DNA of 47,433 nucleotides, taken from positions 1 to 47,433 of the IMG/VR virus record IMGVR_UViG_3300046660_000034; one strand, given 5' to 3'. The position numbers and the translations under genes are program-made. The notes beneath the pieces are model-generated. The model saw only the letters and a list, made by a program, of their open reading frames with translations. It was not told where the DNA came from and did not search any database. This document shows, one piece after another, positions 1 to 9,472 of the stretch; within the stretch, counting starts at the first letter, position 1, and the number at the start of each line of letters is the position of its first letter. This stretch comes from a virus.

Positions 1-1311
1 AAGACCCGTTGCGACAGCAAGCTCAGCAGCCGCAAGCAGAACGCTCTGTACAGACCACAGGTATCAGAGGTCCGTCCATGCCTAGCATGGCGGGCCTCGG
101 CCAAGGTCAGTCGGAACTAGACGCGGCAATGGGCGGGCTTAACGACGTGCTCGGTCAGATGTTTGACGAGCAGAAGGACACCTGGATTACTGAGGGCAAG
201 ACTGCCTACATGTCCGGCGTGACCGAACAGGAACTCATGAAGAATGGGAACCGCTACACACAGATGGGCTATCAGCAACTGAAAGCCCGCAATGATGTGA
301 ACCAGTTTTATCTACAGGAGCAGTCGGACTTGGCGTCAGCGTCGAGCACGATGGAACCTGCTGCATACCAGTCCTATCTATCGGAGAAGCGTAAGACCTT
401 CCTCGATGGTATCCAAGACCCGTACGCTAAGAAGGTTGCGGTAGCTGCATTCGAACAGGTCAATCCAGACCTAGCCGCTAAGCAGTTCACACAGAACAAC
501 GCCTACAACCTTGACCAACGTGACAGCGAGGTCATGGAGTTCCTTGACACCGGGAGCATTGCCAGCCCAACCGCAGGCCGTGTCATCCCCGGCGAGACTA
601 GCCTCAAGATCAGCCCGACCGCTGTAGAGCCGGTCATGTCCCTAGTCGGACAGGATCGCGACCTCGGCATCAAGACCCTGATCGGTGAAGCTGGCAACCA
701 AGGCGAGTTCGGTATGGCTGCGGTGGCTCACGTCATGCGCAACCGTGCTACGGACAGCCGGTTCCCAGATAGCATCGCGGGCGTTGTCAAGCAGCCGAAC
801 CAGTTCTCAGTCTGGAACAAGGGTAAGGAAGGCCGGTCAGCCCAACTGTCTGCCCTCGGTCCCGGCAACCCGCTGTACGACAAGGCGGCAAAGGTATTCG
901 ATGCTGTCATGTCCGGTCGCCACGTCGATCCTACGGGCGGTGCGCTGAACTACCATAGCCCCGCTGGAATGACCGCGTACGCGGCGCAGGGTGTCAAGGT
1001 CAGCAAGTCTACGCTTGCCCGCACACAAGCAGCCGAGGCAGACGGCCAATCCGTTCGTATCGGCGGGCACGTCTTCTACGGAAAGACCAATGGCGTGGGC
1101 CGCGTGGTACGCGAGCCGCTAGAGCCTGTATCGCAGGGCGATTACGAAGACCCTATGATTTCTGTCGAGCAGCGGGACAACCCGTTCCCCGGCAAGGCCA
1201 AGGACGACCTACTGCCGTCTACTGCTGGCACCACTGGTGCACGTATCCTTGACGAGCAGAACGCACAGGCTGCGCAGAACGAAGGCGTTGCAGGAGTTAA
1301 AGAGGCTGGCG
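1..1311 (+). repeat. Left copy of a 1311-bp terminal duplication (partner 46123-47433)
   Basis: Base 1 aligns with 46123 and base 1311 with 47433 with no indels. My hand alignment counts about 57 substitutions (about 4%). Only three residues differ: Asn to His, Glu to Asp and Ala to Thr. This is not an identical terminal repeat of the T7 kind. Confidence 0.95.
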
Positions 1312-3314
1312 CTCCGAACGAGACGCTTGACTTCATCCGCAACTACAAGGGACTGCCCAAGGATCGTATGGCCAAGAACGTTGCCAAGTCTATGGCTCGG
1401 CAGCTTGATGCAGGCAACGACACGTTGTTCAACGATGCAGGCGGTGCATCCATCTTGTATGAGCTAGGCGCTGATGCAAGCGATATCGATGCAGTGCAGA
1501 AAGCCAAGGCACGGTACGACGCCAACCAGGACAAGAAGTACGACGAAGACGACTTGAAGTTCGAGGACGACGTTCTGCGCATGGCCGATGATCCCGGCGC
1601 TGATCCTGAGAAGATCAGAGGCTTGGTTACTGCTCGTGTCAAGGCTGGCGACTACACGGACGAACAGGGCAAGACCCTTGCACGACAGGCTAGCGCCTCG
1701 ATCCGTTCTCGTGAGAACGCCACTGCTGCTACCAATGACGCCGAGGCGAAGAAGCAGAAGGAAGCACGGGACAGTGTGTTCTCCAACCCCGATTTCCTAC
1801 AGGAGATTGGTGGACTGTATCAGCAGATCAAGGCCGGTACGGTAGACTTCGAAACGGCTGCGGACAACGTGAAGTTCATTGCCGATGGCTACGGTGCCAA
1901 GGATACGGACGTTGAGAAGATGATGGGAGAAATCCAGCGCATCGATCAGGGTCGTAAGGACGAGCTTCGGAACAAGGCAGAGGCAGCTATTGCCAGCACT
2001 GCTACCAGCACGGCGAACAAGACAGAAGCACAGCAGGCCATTGGCCGAGGCTTCGGTATCAGTACCCTTACTGGTGAGGTCAAGGTGACGGATGGTGCAG
2101 GACAGACGGTCAAGATGTCCACCAAGGACTTTGCTATCCAGCAGATCAAACAGGAAGCACTGATTAAGCATACGTCTACGATCCAGACGGACAGTGCAGT
2201 AGGCAAGACGTACGACACGAACAAGGCAGCAGTTGCTGTCGAAGTGTTCACTAAGCTACAGGCGCACGGCGTTGTAGACCCTGAGACCAAGGCCCAGATG
2301 ACTGCCGCTATGGCTGGCAACATCATCGATCCGAAGACCAAGGATGTCAACAAGTCCGCGCAGGAGGCTTACGACCTGTACACTACGCTGAGACGCAATC
2401 CGCAGATCAACGAAGGCTACTTGGCTGAGATGGTCGGCGACCCGTACACACGTACCCTGCTTGAGACGGCGTACACTCTGGACGGTGGCAACCTTACAGG
2501 ACCGGAAGCATTGGTCCGCGCTAAGGAACTACTGGCTCAGAAGGACTTCGATCCCAACCAGAAGATCGGTAGGGATGCTGTGTTCAACGCACAGTCTCAG
2601 AACATGGGTAAGTCTCTTGTAGAGGAAGCTACTAACCCTGGCTTCTGGTCGTACTTCGGTGCCCGCTTCGACAGCGGAGAAATCAACCGTGCAGTAACGA
2701 CCGGCGCACCTCAGATACAGCAGCAGCTACAGTCCGCCGCTGACGCCTACTATCTACAGTTCCCAGGCATCCAGCCGGAAGCCGCATTGAACTTGGCTAA
2801 GGCCGATGTCAAGAAGAACATGAAGGTAGTAGCAGGCAACGTCATCTTCACACCCGACAAGCTCAACGACAAGATGGGCTTGAAGAACCCAGAGAGCGTC
2901 AACGATGCTGTCAAGGGTTTCGTAGCAGAGTACGGCAAGGACTTGTTCTTCCACGGCGATGCTGCACAGCACCTCGGGGCGCTGACCAACGAGAGCATGA
3001 ACCCTACACCGGGCGACCGGTCATGGGGCAAGAATACCAGCCTGCCTGTCAATGTACGCTGGATGCCGAACGTCGGGCCTAACGGCTCATTCGCTATCAC
3101 CCGGATCAAGGACAGCAAGACGAACGAGCCGGACACGGCTACGCAAGTCTTCATACAGGCAGAGAAGATCGGCGCTTGGTACAAGACTAAGCAGACAGAA
3201 GGCAACACCTTGCAGAACGTCTTCGATACGGTCGTGCACGGTGGCGCTGCTAGGCACCAAACATACAATGCTGGCACTGCTGGCAACACTATGGGCTCAA
3301 TGCTCAAGAAGTAA
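1..3314 (+). CDS. Internal virion (ejectosome) protein, gp15-like, with SleB-type cell wall hydrolase domain; 5' end cut by window
   Basis: The reading frame is open from the first base. Comparison with the copy at 46086 shows that 37 bases of start are missing, so the full protein is about 1116 residues. Residues about 235-345 of the full protein look like a SleB/hydrolase_2 domain: an IGEAGNQGE stretch carries the likely catalytic Glu, followed by AAVAHVMRNR, QFSVWN and GGALNYHSP. The rest is long, charged and helical, as expected of T7 gp15-type proteins that form the periplasmic DNA-ejection channel. In T7 the wall-degrading domain is on gp16; here it is on the first large ejectosome protein. 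It is followed by the gp16-like gene. The function is inferred from synteny plus the domain; the hydrolase domain is the firm part. Confidence 0.85.
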   Translation, partial: DPLRQQAQQPQAERSVQTTGIRGPSMPSMAGLGQGQSELDAAMGGLNDVLGQMFDEQKDTWITEGKTAYMSGVTEQELMKNGNRYTQMGYQQLKARNDVNQFYLQEQSDLASASSTMEPAAYQSYLSEKRKTFLDGIQDPYAKKVAVAAFEQVNPDLAAKQFTQNNAYNLDQRDSEVMEFLDTGSIASPTAGRVIPGETSLKISPTAVEPVMSLVGQDRDLGIKTLIGEAGNQGEFGMAAVAHVMRNRATDSRFPDSIAGVVKQPNQFSVWNKGKEGRSAQLSALGPGNPLYDKAAKVFDAVMSGRHVDPTGGALNYHSPAGMTAYAAQGVKVSKSTLARTQAAEADGQSVRIGGHVFYGKTNGVGRVVREPLEPVSQGDYEDPMISVEQRDNPFPGKAKDDLLPSTAGTTGARILDEQNAQAAQNEGVAGVKEAGAPNETLDFIRNYKGLPKDRMAKNVAKSMARQLDAGNDTLFNDAGGASILYELGADASDIDAVQKAKARYDANQDKKYDEDDLKFEDDVLRMADDPGADPEKIRGLVTARVKAGDYTDEQGKTLARQASASIRSRENATAATNDAEAKKQKEARDSVFSNPDFLQEIGGLYQQIKAGTVDFETAADNVKFIADGYGAKDTDVEKMMGEIQRIDQGRKDELRNKAEAAIASTATSTANKTEAQQAIGRGFGISTLTGEVKVTDGAGQTVKMSTKDFAIQQIKQEALIKHTSTIQTDSAVGKTYDTNKAAVAVEVFTKLQAHGVVDPETKAQMTAAMAGNIIDPKTKDVNKSAQEAYDLYTTLRRNPQINEGYLAEMVGDPYTRTLLETAYTLDGGNLTGPEALVRAKELLAQKDFDPNQKIGRDAVFNAQSQNMGKSLVEEATNPGFWSYFGARFDSGEINRAVTTGAPQIQQQLQSAADAYYLQFPGIQPEAALNLAKADVKKNMKVVAGNVIFTPDKLNDKMGLKNPESVNDAVKGFVAEYGKDLFFHGDAAQHLGALTNESMNPTPGDRSWGKNTSLPVNVRWMPNVGPNGSFAITRIKDSKTNEPDTATQVFIQAEKIGAWYKTKQTEGNTLQNVFDTVVHGGAARHQTYNAGTAGNTMGSMLKK

Positions 3315-3317
3315 ACG

Positions 3318-3339
3318 GGGGCCGCCTACGGGCGGCCTC
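3318..3339 (+). terminator. Strong hairpin with UACG tetraloop between ejectosome genes
   Basis: GGCCGCC and GGCGGCC pair around a TACG loop closed by C-G (a cUNCGg tetraloop), extended to 9 bp with one wobble. It lies just after the stop codon of the gp15-like gene. No U-tract follows, so it is more likely an mRNA 3'-end or processing hairpin than a full intrinsic terminator. Confidence 0.5.
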
Positions 3340-3358
3340 TCCATTCACGGAGATGGCT

Positions 3359-6300
3359 ATGGCCTACGATAATATCCCAGAAGAATTTCGCCCGTTGGAC
3401 TTGTCAGAAGGTACTACCAACTCAATGGGCCAGCCTGTAGTTGGTGGTGAGAGCGCACAAGATGAAGCCTCCCGCAAGTACGAGGAAGAACAGAAGGCGC
3501 AGTCTTGGTATCAGACCATTGGTATCGCGACAGACGAGAACACAGAGACGCTGACAGAAGGCGTTGCAGACACATTCGTATCAGGTGGCAACATCGCATA
3601 CGACCTACTCGAAAGCTACAAGCGAGCCTATGACAATCCGTACGATCCTAGCTTCGACCCTAAGAAGTGGGTCAGCGAGAATGCCGTCAAGAACGGGATT
3701 GATGAGCAGTATCTACCGTCGTTCGGTGGAGTGGCTTCTGCTAACGAAGCAAACGCACTACTGGTAGACATCAATGGGCGCAAGGCAGCACAGCAGCGCA
3801 TCCAGCGCATGGGCGGTGCAGGTCAGCTTGCATCCGGCCTAATGGCTGGCATGTTCGATGTTGACACCCTGCTTAGCGCAGGCGTCGGCCTAGTCGGTAA
3901 GGGCGGCATCCTCGCTACGAGAGCGGGCCGCATGATGGCCGGTACTGCCGTGGGCACGACTGCCGCCACGGTCGGTGCAGCCGCCTCCCCTGAGAACGAT
4001 TGGGAAAACGTAGCGGTTGCCGCCCTGATGTCTGCTGGTCTGTCCAGCTTGGGCAAGGGCGGGGAAATCGACCCGCTGCACAAGGATATCAATGCCGGTA
4101 TCGCCAAGGCGCGTGACGAGTTCGATGTACGGTTGCGCGAGCGTGATCCTAACTTCGATTTCAACGATGACGTGGCCGTATCGCGTCCGCCTTTCGCGCC
4201 CGATCCCGAACCTGTACCGGAAACCGTGGCTAAACCTGCCGAGAAACCGGCAGAGCCAGGCGCTGAGAAGGTCGAGCGTACGCCCGATAGCTTCGACGCC
4301 TCCGAAGTCACAATGGACGCTGGTGACGAGATATGGGAAGTCGGGCGGCGGGCTGGCGACAAGGGCTCGATTGGCGCTCGCCAGTTGAACCAGACGCAGG
4401 CGGATTTCCGTCCAGCCTCACCTACCGTCGAGACTATCAAGGCTAACGCCGACAACTATGTACGAGCTAACAACCTAGAAGACAACTACTACTACAACTA
4501 CAACAAGGGTAGTTCCAAGGCTGCGCAGACAATTGGCTCGGGCGTACGGAAGACTGTTGACGCTCTCGGCGCTGGTGGTCTGGTAACGGACTTCGACAAG
4601 CTGTACAAGACAGGCTCGTCTGTAGCCAAGATGTTCGCGCATCAGTTCCTTTCGGATGGCTCGGCGCGTCTTACCAACGTACGGTCTGCTGTGCATCTTC
4701 GTGATGACTGGCGTGATGTACTGCGGGCTGAGTGGTATAAACCACTGGCAGATGCACGAGACAGCTACATGAAGCGGCAAGGCATTAGCCAGCTTAACTT
4801 TATGGCACGCGCGCGCGCGAATGCGGACTTCAACAAGAAGGTCGTACTGGCTCAGGAAGAGCTTAGGCTAAACGGGCGGTATCACCCGAACACCGATCCC
4901 GATGTACTCGCTGCTGCTACCGGTGTAAACAACTGGGGCAAGCTCGATGTTCAGATCGGGCGTGGCAATGGTTCCACTACAGCCGTTCCCGGCTACGAGC
5001 AAATCCAAGCGTACGATGGGTACTTCCCGCGTAAGGTCTCGTCCAAGCTACAGGCTGCTATCATCCGTGACAGCGCCCGCAATCCTGCCAAGTATGGTCG
5101 GCAGATCAGCGAGAAGGATGTAGAGGACATGTGGGCGGAATACTACACTGGCGCAGTAGGAGCGGCAGACGCTAGGTACATTGCTCGTGCAACCATGAAC
5201 CGCTCTAAGACACAGGACCGTGGCGCAGACATGTCTGTCTATGGTCTGTTGCAGGGCGATGGTAAGGAATACTTCGAAGGCTTCCTTCGTGCTCAGCAGC
5301 TACCGCAGGGCCGCATCGACAGTATCATGCGATCACTGGTCAAGGATGCAGAGACGCGCGGCAAGGCCGGTCATACCAATGGCCGACTAGATGGCGACAT
5401 TCGGTTCCAAGCGAGCAATGGCCTCAAGGTTATCGACTTCGTTGATACGGATGTTGAAAGCATTCTGACCTACCGCTCGGGCAATACGGCAGGGCGAGCA
5501 GCAGCCGCTGCACAAGGTATCCGCACACAGGAAGACGCTACCGCTATGATCGATGCAATACTCGATCAACAGCAGCGCAACGTGGTAAACCCGATCACAT
5601 TGCAGGATGCGCTTGCTAGCCCGAACAAGGTTGACGGCCTACAGTCGTTCGCCAACGACTTGCTCGACAAGGACAAGACCGTAACACGGGAATACCTACA
5701 GGGCATCATGGGGCAGTTCATGGGTGGCGGTGTCATCACAGGAACAGACGCGGCGGTCATTGCCCGTATGAAGCGCATGACCGTACTGGCGACAATGAAC
5801 GGCCTCGGCCTGACACAGCTTGCCGAAACGGGTGCGCTCATGGGTACAGTCGGTTGGCGTGAGTTCGTGAAGCAGCTTCCCGCTGCGATCAAGGGCGACC
5901 TGACCAACCCGCGTTCGGCGCTCATCCAAGAGCTACAGAGCATGGGCAAGCTCATACCAGAAGAACACCTGTACAACCCGCGCTACATGGCTGACCTAGA
6001 CATGTCACTGCATGCTCAATCCGAGTACGCACAGTTGATGGACCAGATCGTTGGTAAGGGCTTGCAGGTACAGGGCATGATATCGGGCATGAACAAGGTC
6101 CGGTATGCGCAGCAGAAGATGGCGATGATGGTCACAATCGACAAGCTGTTCCAAGCGGTCAAGGGCACGGTGCCCGACGCCATCTCAGCGGAACGGCTGG
6201 CACAGATCGGCATCGATCCGGCTATGATGTCGGAGCTTCGCAGGGTGGCACAGCACGTCACCATGAACGGCGGGAACGTCGAGAGCTTGAATACTAGGGC

Positions 6301-6895
6301 GTGGGGCAACGCCGCCCTGGTGGACGACTTCGGGCGGGCAATGGGCATCGCTACCGACCAGCTCGTGCAGAAAGCGCGTCTTGGCGAGAGCAATGCGTTC
6401 TTTGCTGGTAATGGCGTGGCGAGCATGTTCGGACAGTTCCTGTCCTACCCACTCACTGCTATAACTAAGCAGGCTGCACGTAACGCCTACGCGGGCGACA
6501 CGGAAGCAATGTATCAGGTCATGTACGGTTTCGTCATGGCTGGTATGATTGGTATGGCCAAGGCCACAGTCGCAGGACGCTACGAGGACTTGAACCCTGT
6601 AACGTTCGCTAAGCAGGGCTTCGTACAGGCTAACATAACTGGTTGGGTGCCTCTGGTATCTGACCCACTGATGAGCCTCCTTGGTACGGACAGCCTCAAG
6701 TTCAATCCGCACGGTGATGTGATCCGTACCCCGCCTCCGGTGGATGTACTCAATCGCACACTAAAGGCACCATCAGCTATCGCTGGTATCCTGACTGGCG
6801 ATCTAAGCAAGGAAAACATGCGGAACCTCCGCTATCTTCCCCTGATCGGGAACTGGTACGGGATGACTGCACTAACAAACCGTCTGGGAGATTGA
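3359..6895 (+). CDS. Large internal virion (ejectosome) protein, gp16-like
   Basis: The protein has 1178 residues from ATG 3359, seven bases after a GGAG ribosome site; the in-frame ATG at 3353 is too close to that site. The size and position, last of the three ejectosome genes and before the tail fibre, match T7 gp16, which spans the cell envelope during DNA entry. An Ala/Gly-rich hydrophobic stretch lies around residues 155-215. A Pro/Glu/Lys-rich linker near residues 280-310 separates the N-terminal part from a long helical body. A second hydrophobic patch sits near residues 1045-1075. I do not see a transglycosylase motif of the T7 gp16 kind; the wall hydrolase is in the upstream protein. 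Assignment rests on synteny and length. Confidence 0.75.
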   Translation: MAYDNIPEEFRPLDLSEGTTNSMGQPVVGGESAQDEASRKYEEEQKAQSWYQTIGIATDENTETLTEGVADTFVSGGNIAYDLLESYKRAYDNPYDPSFDPKKWVSENAVKNGIDEQYLPSFGGVASANEANALLVDINGRKAAQQRIQRMGGAGQLASGLMAGMFDVDTLLSAGVGLVGKGGILATRAGRMMAGTAVGTTAATVGAAASPENDWENVAVAALMSAGLSSLGKGGEIDPLHKDINAGIAKARDEFDVRLRERDPNFDFNDDVAVSRPPFAPDPEPVPETVAKPAEKPAEPGAEKVERTPDSFDASEVTMDAGDEIWEVGRRAGDKGSIGARQLNQTQADFRPASPTVETIKANADNYVRANNLEDNYYYNYNKGSSKAAQTIGSGVRKTVDALGAGGLVTDFDKLYKTGSSVAKMFAHQFLSDGSARLTNVRSAVHLRDDWRDVLRAEWYKPLADARDSYMKRQGISQLNFMARARANADFNKKVVLAQEELRLNGRYHPNTDPDVLAAATGVNNWGKLDVQIGRGNGSTTAVPGYEQIQAYDGYFPRKVSSKLQAAIIRDSARNPAKYGRQISEKDVEDMWAEYYTGAVGAADARYIARATMNRSKTQDRGADMSVYGLLQGDGKEYFEGFLRAQQLPQGRIDSIMRSLVKDAETRGKAGHTNGRLDGDIRFQASNGLKVIDFVDTDVESILTYRSGNTAGRAAAAAQGIRTQEDATAMIDAILDQQQRNVVNPITLQDALASPNKVDGLQSFANDLLDKDKTVTREYLQGIMGQFMGGGVITGTDAAVIARMKRMTVLATMNGLGLTQLAETGALMGTVGWREFVKQLPAAIKGDLTNPRSALIQELQSMGKLIPEEHLYNPRYMADLDMSLHAQSEYAQLMDQIVGKGLQVQGMISGMNKVRYAQQKMAMMVTIDKLFQAVKGTVPDAISAERLAQIGIDPAMMSELRRVAQHVTMNGGNVESLNTRAWGNAALVDDFGRAMGIATDQLVQKARLGESNAFFAGNGVASMFGQFLSYPLTAITKQAARNAYAGDTEAMYQVMYGFVMAGMIGMAKATVAGRYEDLNPVTFAKQGFVQANITGWVPLVSDPLMSLLGTDSLKFNPHGDVIRTPPPVDVLNRTLKAPSAIAGILTGDLSKENMRNLRYLPLIGNWYGMTALTNRLGD

Positions 6896-6908
6896 GCGCA
6901 AGCTCAGT

Positions 6909-6927
6909 CTTCCGGACCCTTTTAGGA
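6909..6927 (+). promoter_or_regulatory. Phage RNA polymerase promoter P1 (tail fibre/lysis/packaging operon)
   Basis: This is an exact CTTCCGGACCCTTTTAGGA, one of five copies in the window, all on the + strand and all between genes. It is followed at once by ATAAGGAGATAG, which is the ribosome site of the tail fibre gene. Initiation probably occurs near the final GGA, by analogy with T7-type promoters; the start site is inference. Confidence 0.9.
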
Positions 6928-6941
6928 ATAAGGAGATAGAA

Positions 6942-7895
6942 ATGGCGGCACTTTCGCGGGTTATAAAGACCGGCAATGGCGTGACTAACCAGTTCGTTGT
7001 TGACTTTGCCCTCGGATATCTAAAGCCCGCAGACGTGACTTGCCGTGTCGGCAATGAAGCGGATGGAGGCGGGAACCCGATCTACCGCACTATTACGTTC
7101 CTGTCTGAGACCCTGATGCAGATCAGTGGTACAGCCCCTGGTAACGGTGTGCAGGTATTGTTCGAGCGTACCGTAGAGAAGGAGGACACACTAGTCCACT
7201 TCTCCAATGGCGATGTTATGGATGAGGCCAATCTCGACCTATCGTTCAAACAGATTTTGATGGTTGTGCACGAGGTTCTAGACGGTCGCTTTGGTGCGTT
7301 CGATAGTGACCTCGATATGGGCGGCTTCCGTATTGCCAACTTGGGCGACCCGGAAGACGACAGCGATGCAGCGACTAAGTTCTATGTCGATGACCGTACG
7401 GCGCTCGGTGCTGAACAGGCCGCACTAGCTGCCGCTGCTGCCGAGGCTGCTTCTGATGCCGCATTGGCTTCGGAGACATCACACACCGGTTCTGCTTCGT
7501 CTGCTAGCGCAGCCGCAGCTAGCGCCCAAGCAGCAGCTAACAGTGCAACCGCAGCAGCCGGATCGGCTACTAGCGCAGCAGCAAGTGCCCTATCGGCACA
7601 GACACTGCTGACAGGTGGCCTTAACGGACAGTTCCTCGGCAAGAACTCCAATACGAACTTCGACTACTCTTGGAAGAACCTTCCCGGTGGTGGTGACATG
7701 TTCAAGGCGACTTACGACCCACAGGGTAAGAATACGGATGCTTTCTCGTGGAACAACTTCACGGACAAGCCTACGACCTTTCCTACTACCGTGGCGAACA
7801 TCTCTGACCTAAAGTCAATGGCAAAGCGAGACCTTACGATTTCCAGCGCAGCCCCTTCGGGCGGTATCGACGGAGACGTCTGGTACAAGATTTAA
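6942..7895 (+). CDS. Tail fibre protein with T7 gp17-like N-terminal virion-attachment domain
   Basis: The protein has 317 residues, from ATG 6942 after AAGGAG. The first about 150 residues follow the T7 gp17 N-terminal pattern: a VIKTGNGVTNQFVVDF start, an FERTV segment, and a DLDMGGFRIANLGDPEDDSDAATK segment near residues 122-145. This domain binds the tail hub. Next comes an Ala/Ser-rich trimeric coiled-coil-like shaft (about residues 155-225). A short C-terminal part ends in GDVWYKI, which resembles a small foot domain. It lacks a large receptor-binding tip. The next gene, which is glycine-rich, probably supplies the adhesin. Good confidence for the N-terminal domain. Confidence 0.88.
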   Translation: MAALSRVIKTGNGVTNQFVVDFALGYLKPADVTCRVGNEADGGGNPIYRTITFLSETLMQISGTAPGNGVQVLFERTVEKEDTLVHFSNGDVMDEANLDLSFKQILMVVHEVLDGRFGAFDSDLDMGGFRIANLGDPEDDSDAATKFYVDDRTALGAEQAALAAAAAEAASDAALASETSHTGSASSASAAAASAQAAANSATAAAGSATSAAASALSAQTLLTGGLNGQFLGKNSNTNFDYSWKNLPGGGDMFKATYDPQGKNTDAFSWNNFTDKPTTFPTTVANISDLKSMAKRDLTISSAAPSGGIDGDVWYKI

Positions 7896-7904
7896 GGAAC
7901 TACT

Positions 7905-8915
7905 ATGACCCTGCATGCAAAACAGGCAGGAGCATGGTCCACTGTACAGTCACTCTACATCAAGCAATCGGGTGTATGGGTGCCTGTACAGAACGCCTAC
8001 GTAAAGAATGCGGGCGCATGGGTTGAATACTACTCGTCTGAAGTAGTCGTTACCATAGCGGCGAACAGTACGAACGTCAATCTATCGACGCTGTTTACCT
8101 CTGCGGTATGGACTAGCTCAACAAACAAACGTGTCGTCATTAATGCTGGCGTCACCATAGGTGCAACCTCCACTGGTTTTGCTGCCGTTAGAACCGGTAC
8201 TGGATGGGGCGGCATACTAACACTACAGAACGCGGGCACCATTCAAGGTGCTGGTGGTGCTGGACCATCCGCTCCGGGTGGTTGGGCACTACTAGCTGAT
8301 AGTGGCGGACTGGTCGTTAATAACTCCGGTACTATTCGCTCTGGCGGTGGTGGAGGTGGTAACGGTGGTTCAGGCGGTGGCGGACAGTACAGCTACGGCG
8401 TGAACGAAGGCCCAGCATATAACAAAAACAGCCCTGTGTACGAGTGGTTCACTATTAAATCGAACAGCCACGATACCGTGTATTGGGGTAACGTACTTCA
8501 ATTCTCTGACGTACCAGTAAGCGGCGGATCGTACACAGTCAATGGTGTAACCTACACGCGCGTATCCAAACAAGAAGAGAATTCTTCTGTGGAATACTGG
8601 AGCGTTTCTCGGTCGTACACAGCTACCGCTAATACCAGCGGCGGTGATGGCGGAGCCGGTGGGCGTGGCCAAGGCCACGATGGCGGTAACGTCGGAGGGT
8701 CTGCCGGTAGTGCGGGCGGGACCAATGCTGGTACAGGCGGTACAGGTGGCGGCGGTGGAACGTGGGGCGTGAACGGCGCGACCGGTAACTCTGGCGGTAG
8801 CGGCAATCGTACTGGCGGAACAGCCGGTGCAGCCGGTGGTGTAGCAGGCATAAGCTACAACGCCTCTAACATCAGCATGACGAACACAGGAACAATTACG
8901 GGACGAACATCATGA
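7905..8915 (+). CDS. Glycine-rich tail adhesin-like protein
   Basis: The protein has 336 residues, preceded by AAGGAACT. The N-terminus holds three tandem repeats of about 14 residues with the pattern xxGxWxxVQxxYVK (residues 5-45), a motif seen in phage minor tail and fibre proteins. Then comes a beta-rich part with GTIQGAGGAG and GTIRSGGGGG turns. An insert of about 75 residues without glycine tracts follows, then a C-terminal block of GG-x repeats to residue 320. Such glycine tracts are known from polyglycine-II adhesin tips such as the gp38 of T4-like phages; assignment of that fold here is inference. Its place directly after the short tail fibre suggests that it is the host-recognition tip. 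It overlaps the holin start by four bases. Confidence 0.65.
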   Translation: MTLHAKQAGAWSTVQSLYIKQSGVWVPVQNAYVKNAGAWVEYYSSEVVVTIAANSTNVNLSTLFTSAVWTSSTNKRVVINAGVTIGATSTGFAAVRTGTGWGGILTLQNAGTIQGAGGAGPSAPGGWALLADSGGLVVNNSGTIRSGGGGGGNGGSGGGGQYSYGVNEGPAYNKNSPVYEWFTIKSNSHDTVYWGNVLQFSDVPVSGGSYTVNGVTYTRVSKQEENSSVEYWSVSRSYTATANTSGGDGGAGGRGQGHDGGNVGGSAGSAGGTNAGTGGTGGGGGTWGVNGATGNSGGSGNRTGGTAGAAGGVAGISYNASNISMTNTGTITGRTS

Positions 8916-9106
8916 AGGAACATATCGACAGCCTGCTGTCTTATACAGTGGGCGCGGGCTTCTTGTTCTACTCCCACTTACTGGCGAATGCTGATGCAAT
9001 TCTTACCCTCGGCGGTATGGTGCTGCTTGGTTGCCGCCTCTACGTGGACGGTGGCAAGGCAGTGAAGACGTGGAGGGCTAATCGTGGCCGCAGCGACAGA
9101 AGGTAA
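8912..9106 (+). CDS. Probable holin
   Basis: The protein has 64 residues and starts in an ATGA overlap with the upstream stop. It has two hydrophobic segments (about 10-25 and 29-46) and a short basic tail ending RANRGRSDRR, as in class II holins. The order tail fibre, holin, small terminase, large terminase is that of T7 genes 17, 17.5, 18 and 19. Holins have little sequence conservation, so the call rests on topology and synteny. Confidence 0.65.
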   Translation: MKEHIDSLLSYTVGAGFLFYSHLLANADAILTLGGMVLLGCRLYVDGGKAVKTWRANRGRSDRR

Positions 9107-9416
9107 ACTTGGCGACCTGCACAACAAGATGGCACAGGTTATGGGCAATGCCCTAACTCAGCTTGAAGTACAGCAGCAAGCATACGACATGGCGATGGCT
9201 AAGGCTATCGAGGAACAGAACCCAGAGTTGGCACCCGCCGCAGAACCGAACCTTAATCCGGCTCTGTTGTCCGTCATCGCTAGGTTTCTGGACAGCAATA
9301 AGATCACATGCGTACCGGAAGCCGGTAACGCTATGGGCGATCTGGAACGCAAGCTTGAAGCCAAGAAGGCTCGACGGGCGTTGAAAGTAGTCGGCGGCAT
9401 TAGCCACGACGAATAA
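9084..9416 (+). CDS. Small terminase subunit (DNA packaging, gp18-like)
   Basis: The protein has 110 residues starting with GTG 9084, eight bases after GGAGGG; it overlaps the holin end by 23 bases. It is helical and charged, with an Ala/Pro/Glu linker near residue 50 and a basic C-terminus (RKLEAKKARRALK). The small subunit recognises the concatemer and regulates the large subunit. The assignment comes from its position immediately upstream of the large terminase and its size; the sequence itself is not diagnostic. Confidence 0.65.
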   Translation: MAAATEGKLGDLHNKMAQVMGNALTQLEVQQQAYDMAMAKAIEEQNPELAPAAEPNLNPALLSVIARFLDSNKITCVPEAGNAMGDLERKLEAKKARRALKVVGGISHDE

Positions 9417-9427
9417 TGTACCTACTG

Positions 9428-9449
9428 GCTTGCTCCTACGGGAGCAGGC
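9428..9449 (+). other. 9-bp hairpin with UACG tetraloop between terminase genes
   Basis: GCTTGCTCC pairs with GGAGCAGGC (one T-G wobble) around TACG closed by C-G. It lies 12 bases after the small terminase stop and 24 bases before the large terminase ATG. It has the same loop as the hairpin at 3318 and no U-tract. A role in mRNA processing or stability is likely but inferred. Confidence 0.5.
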
Positions 9450-9472
9450 TTAATAGTTACATGGAGGCCATA

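Noticed and set aside
1946-2353. Long minus-strand frames under the ejectosome genes (for example 1946-2353, 2750-3307, 3823-4455)
   Set aside because: They mirror codon bias of the + strand genes, have no ribosome sites, and translate to low-complexity Ser/Ala/Leu-rich sequence.
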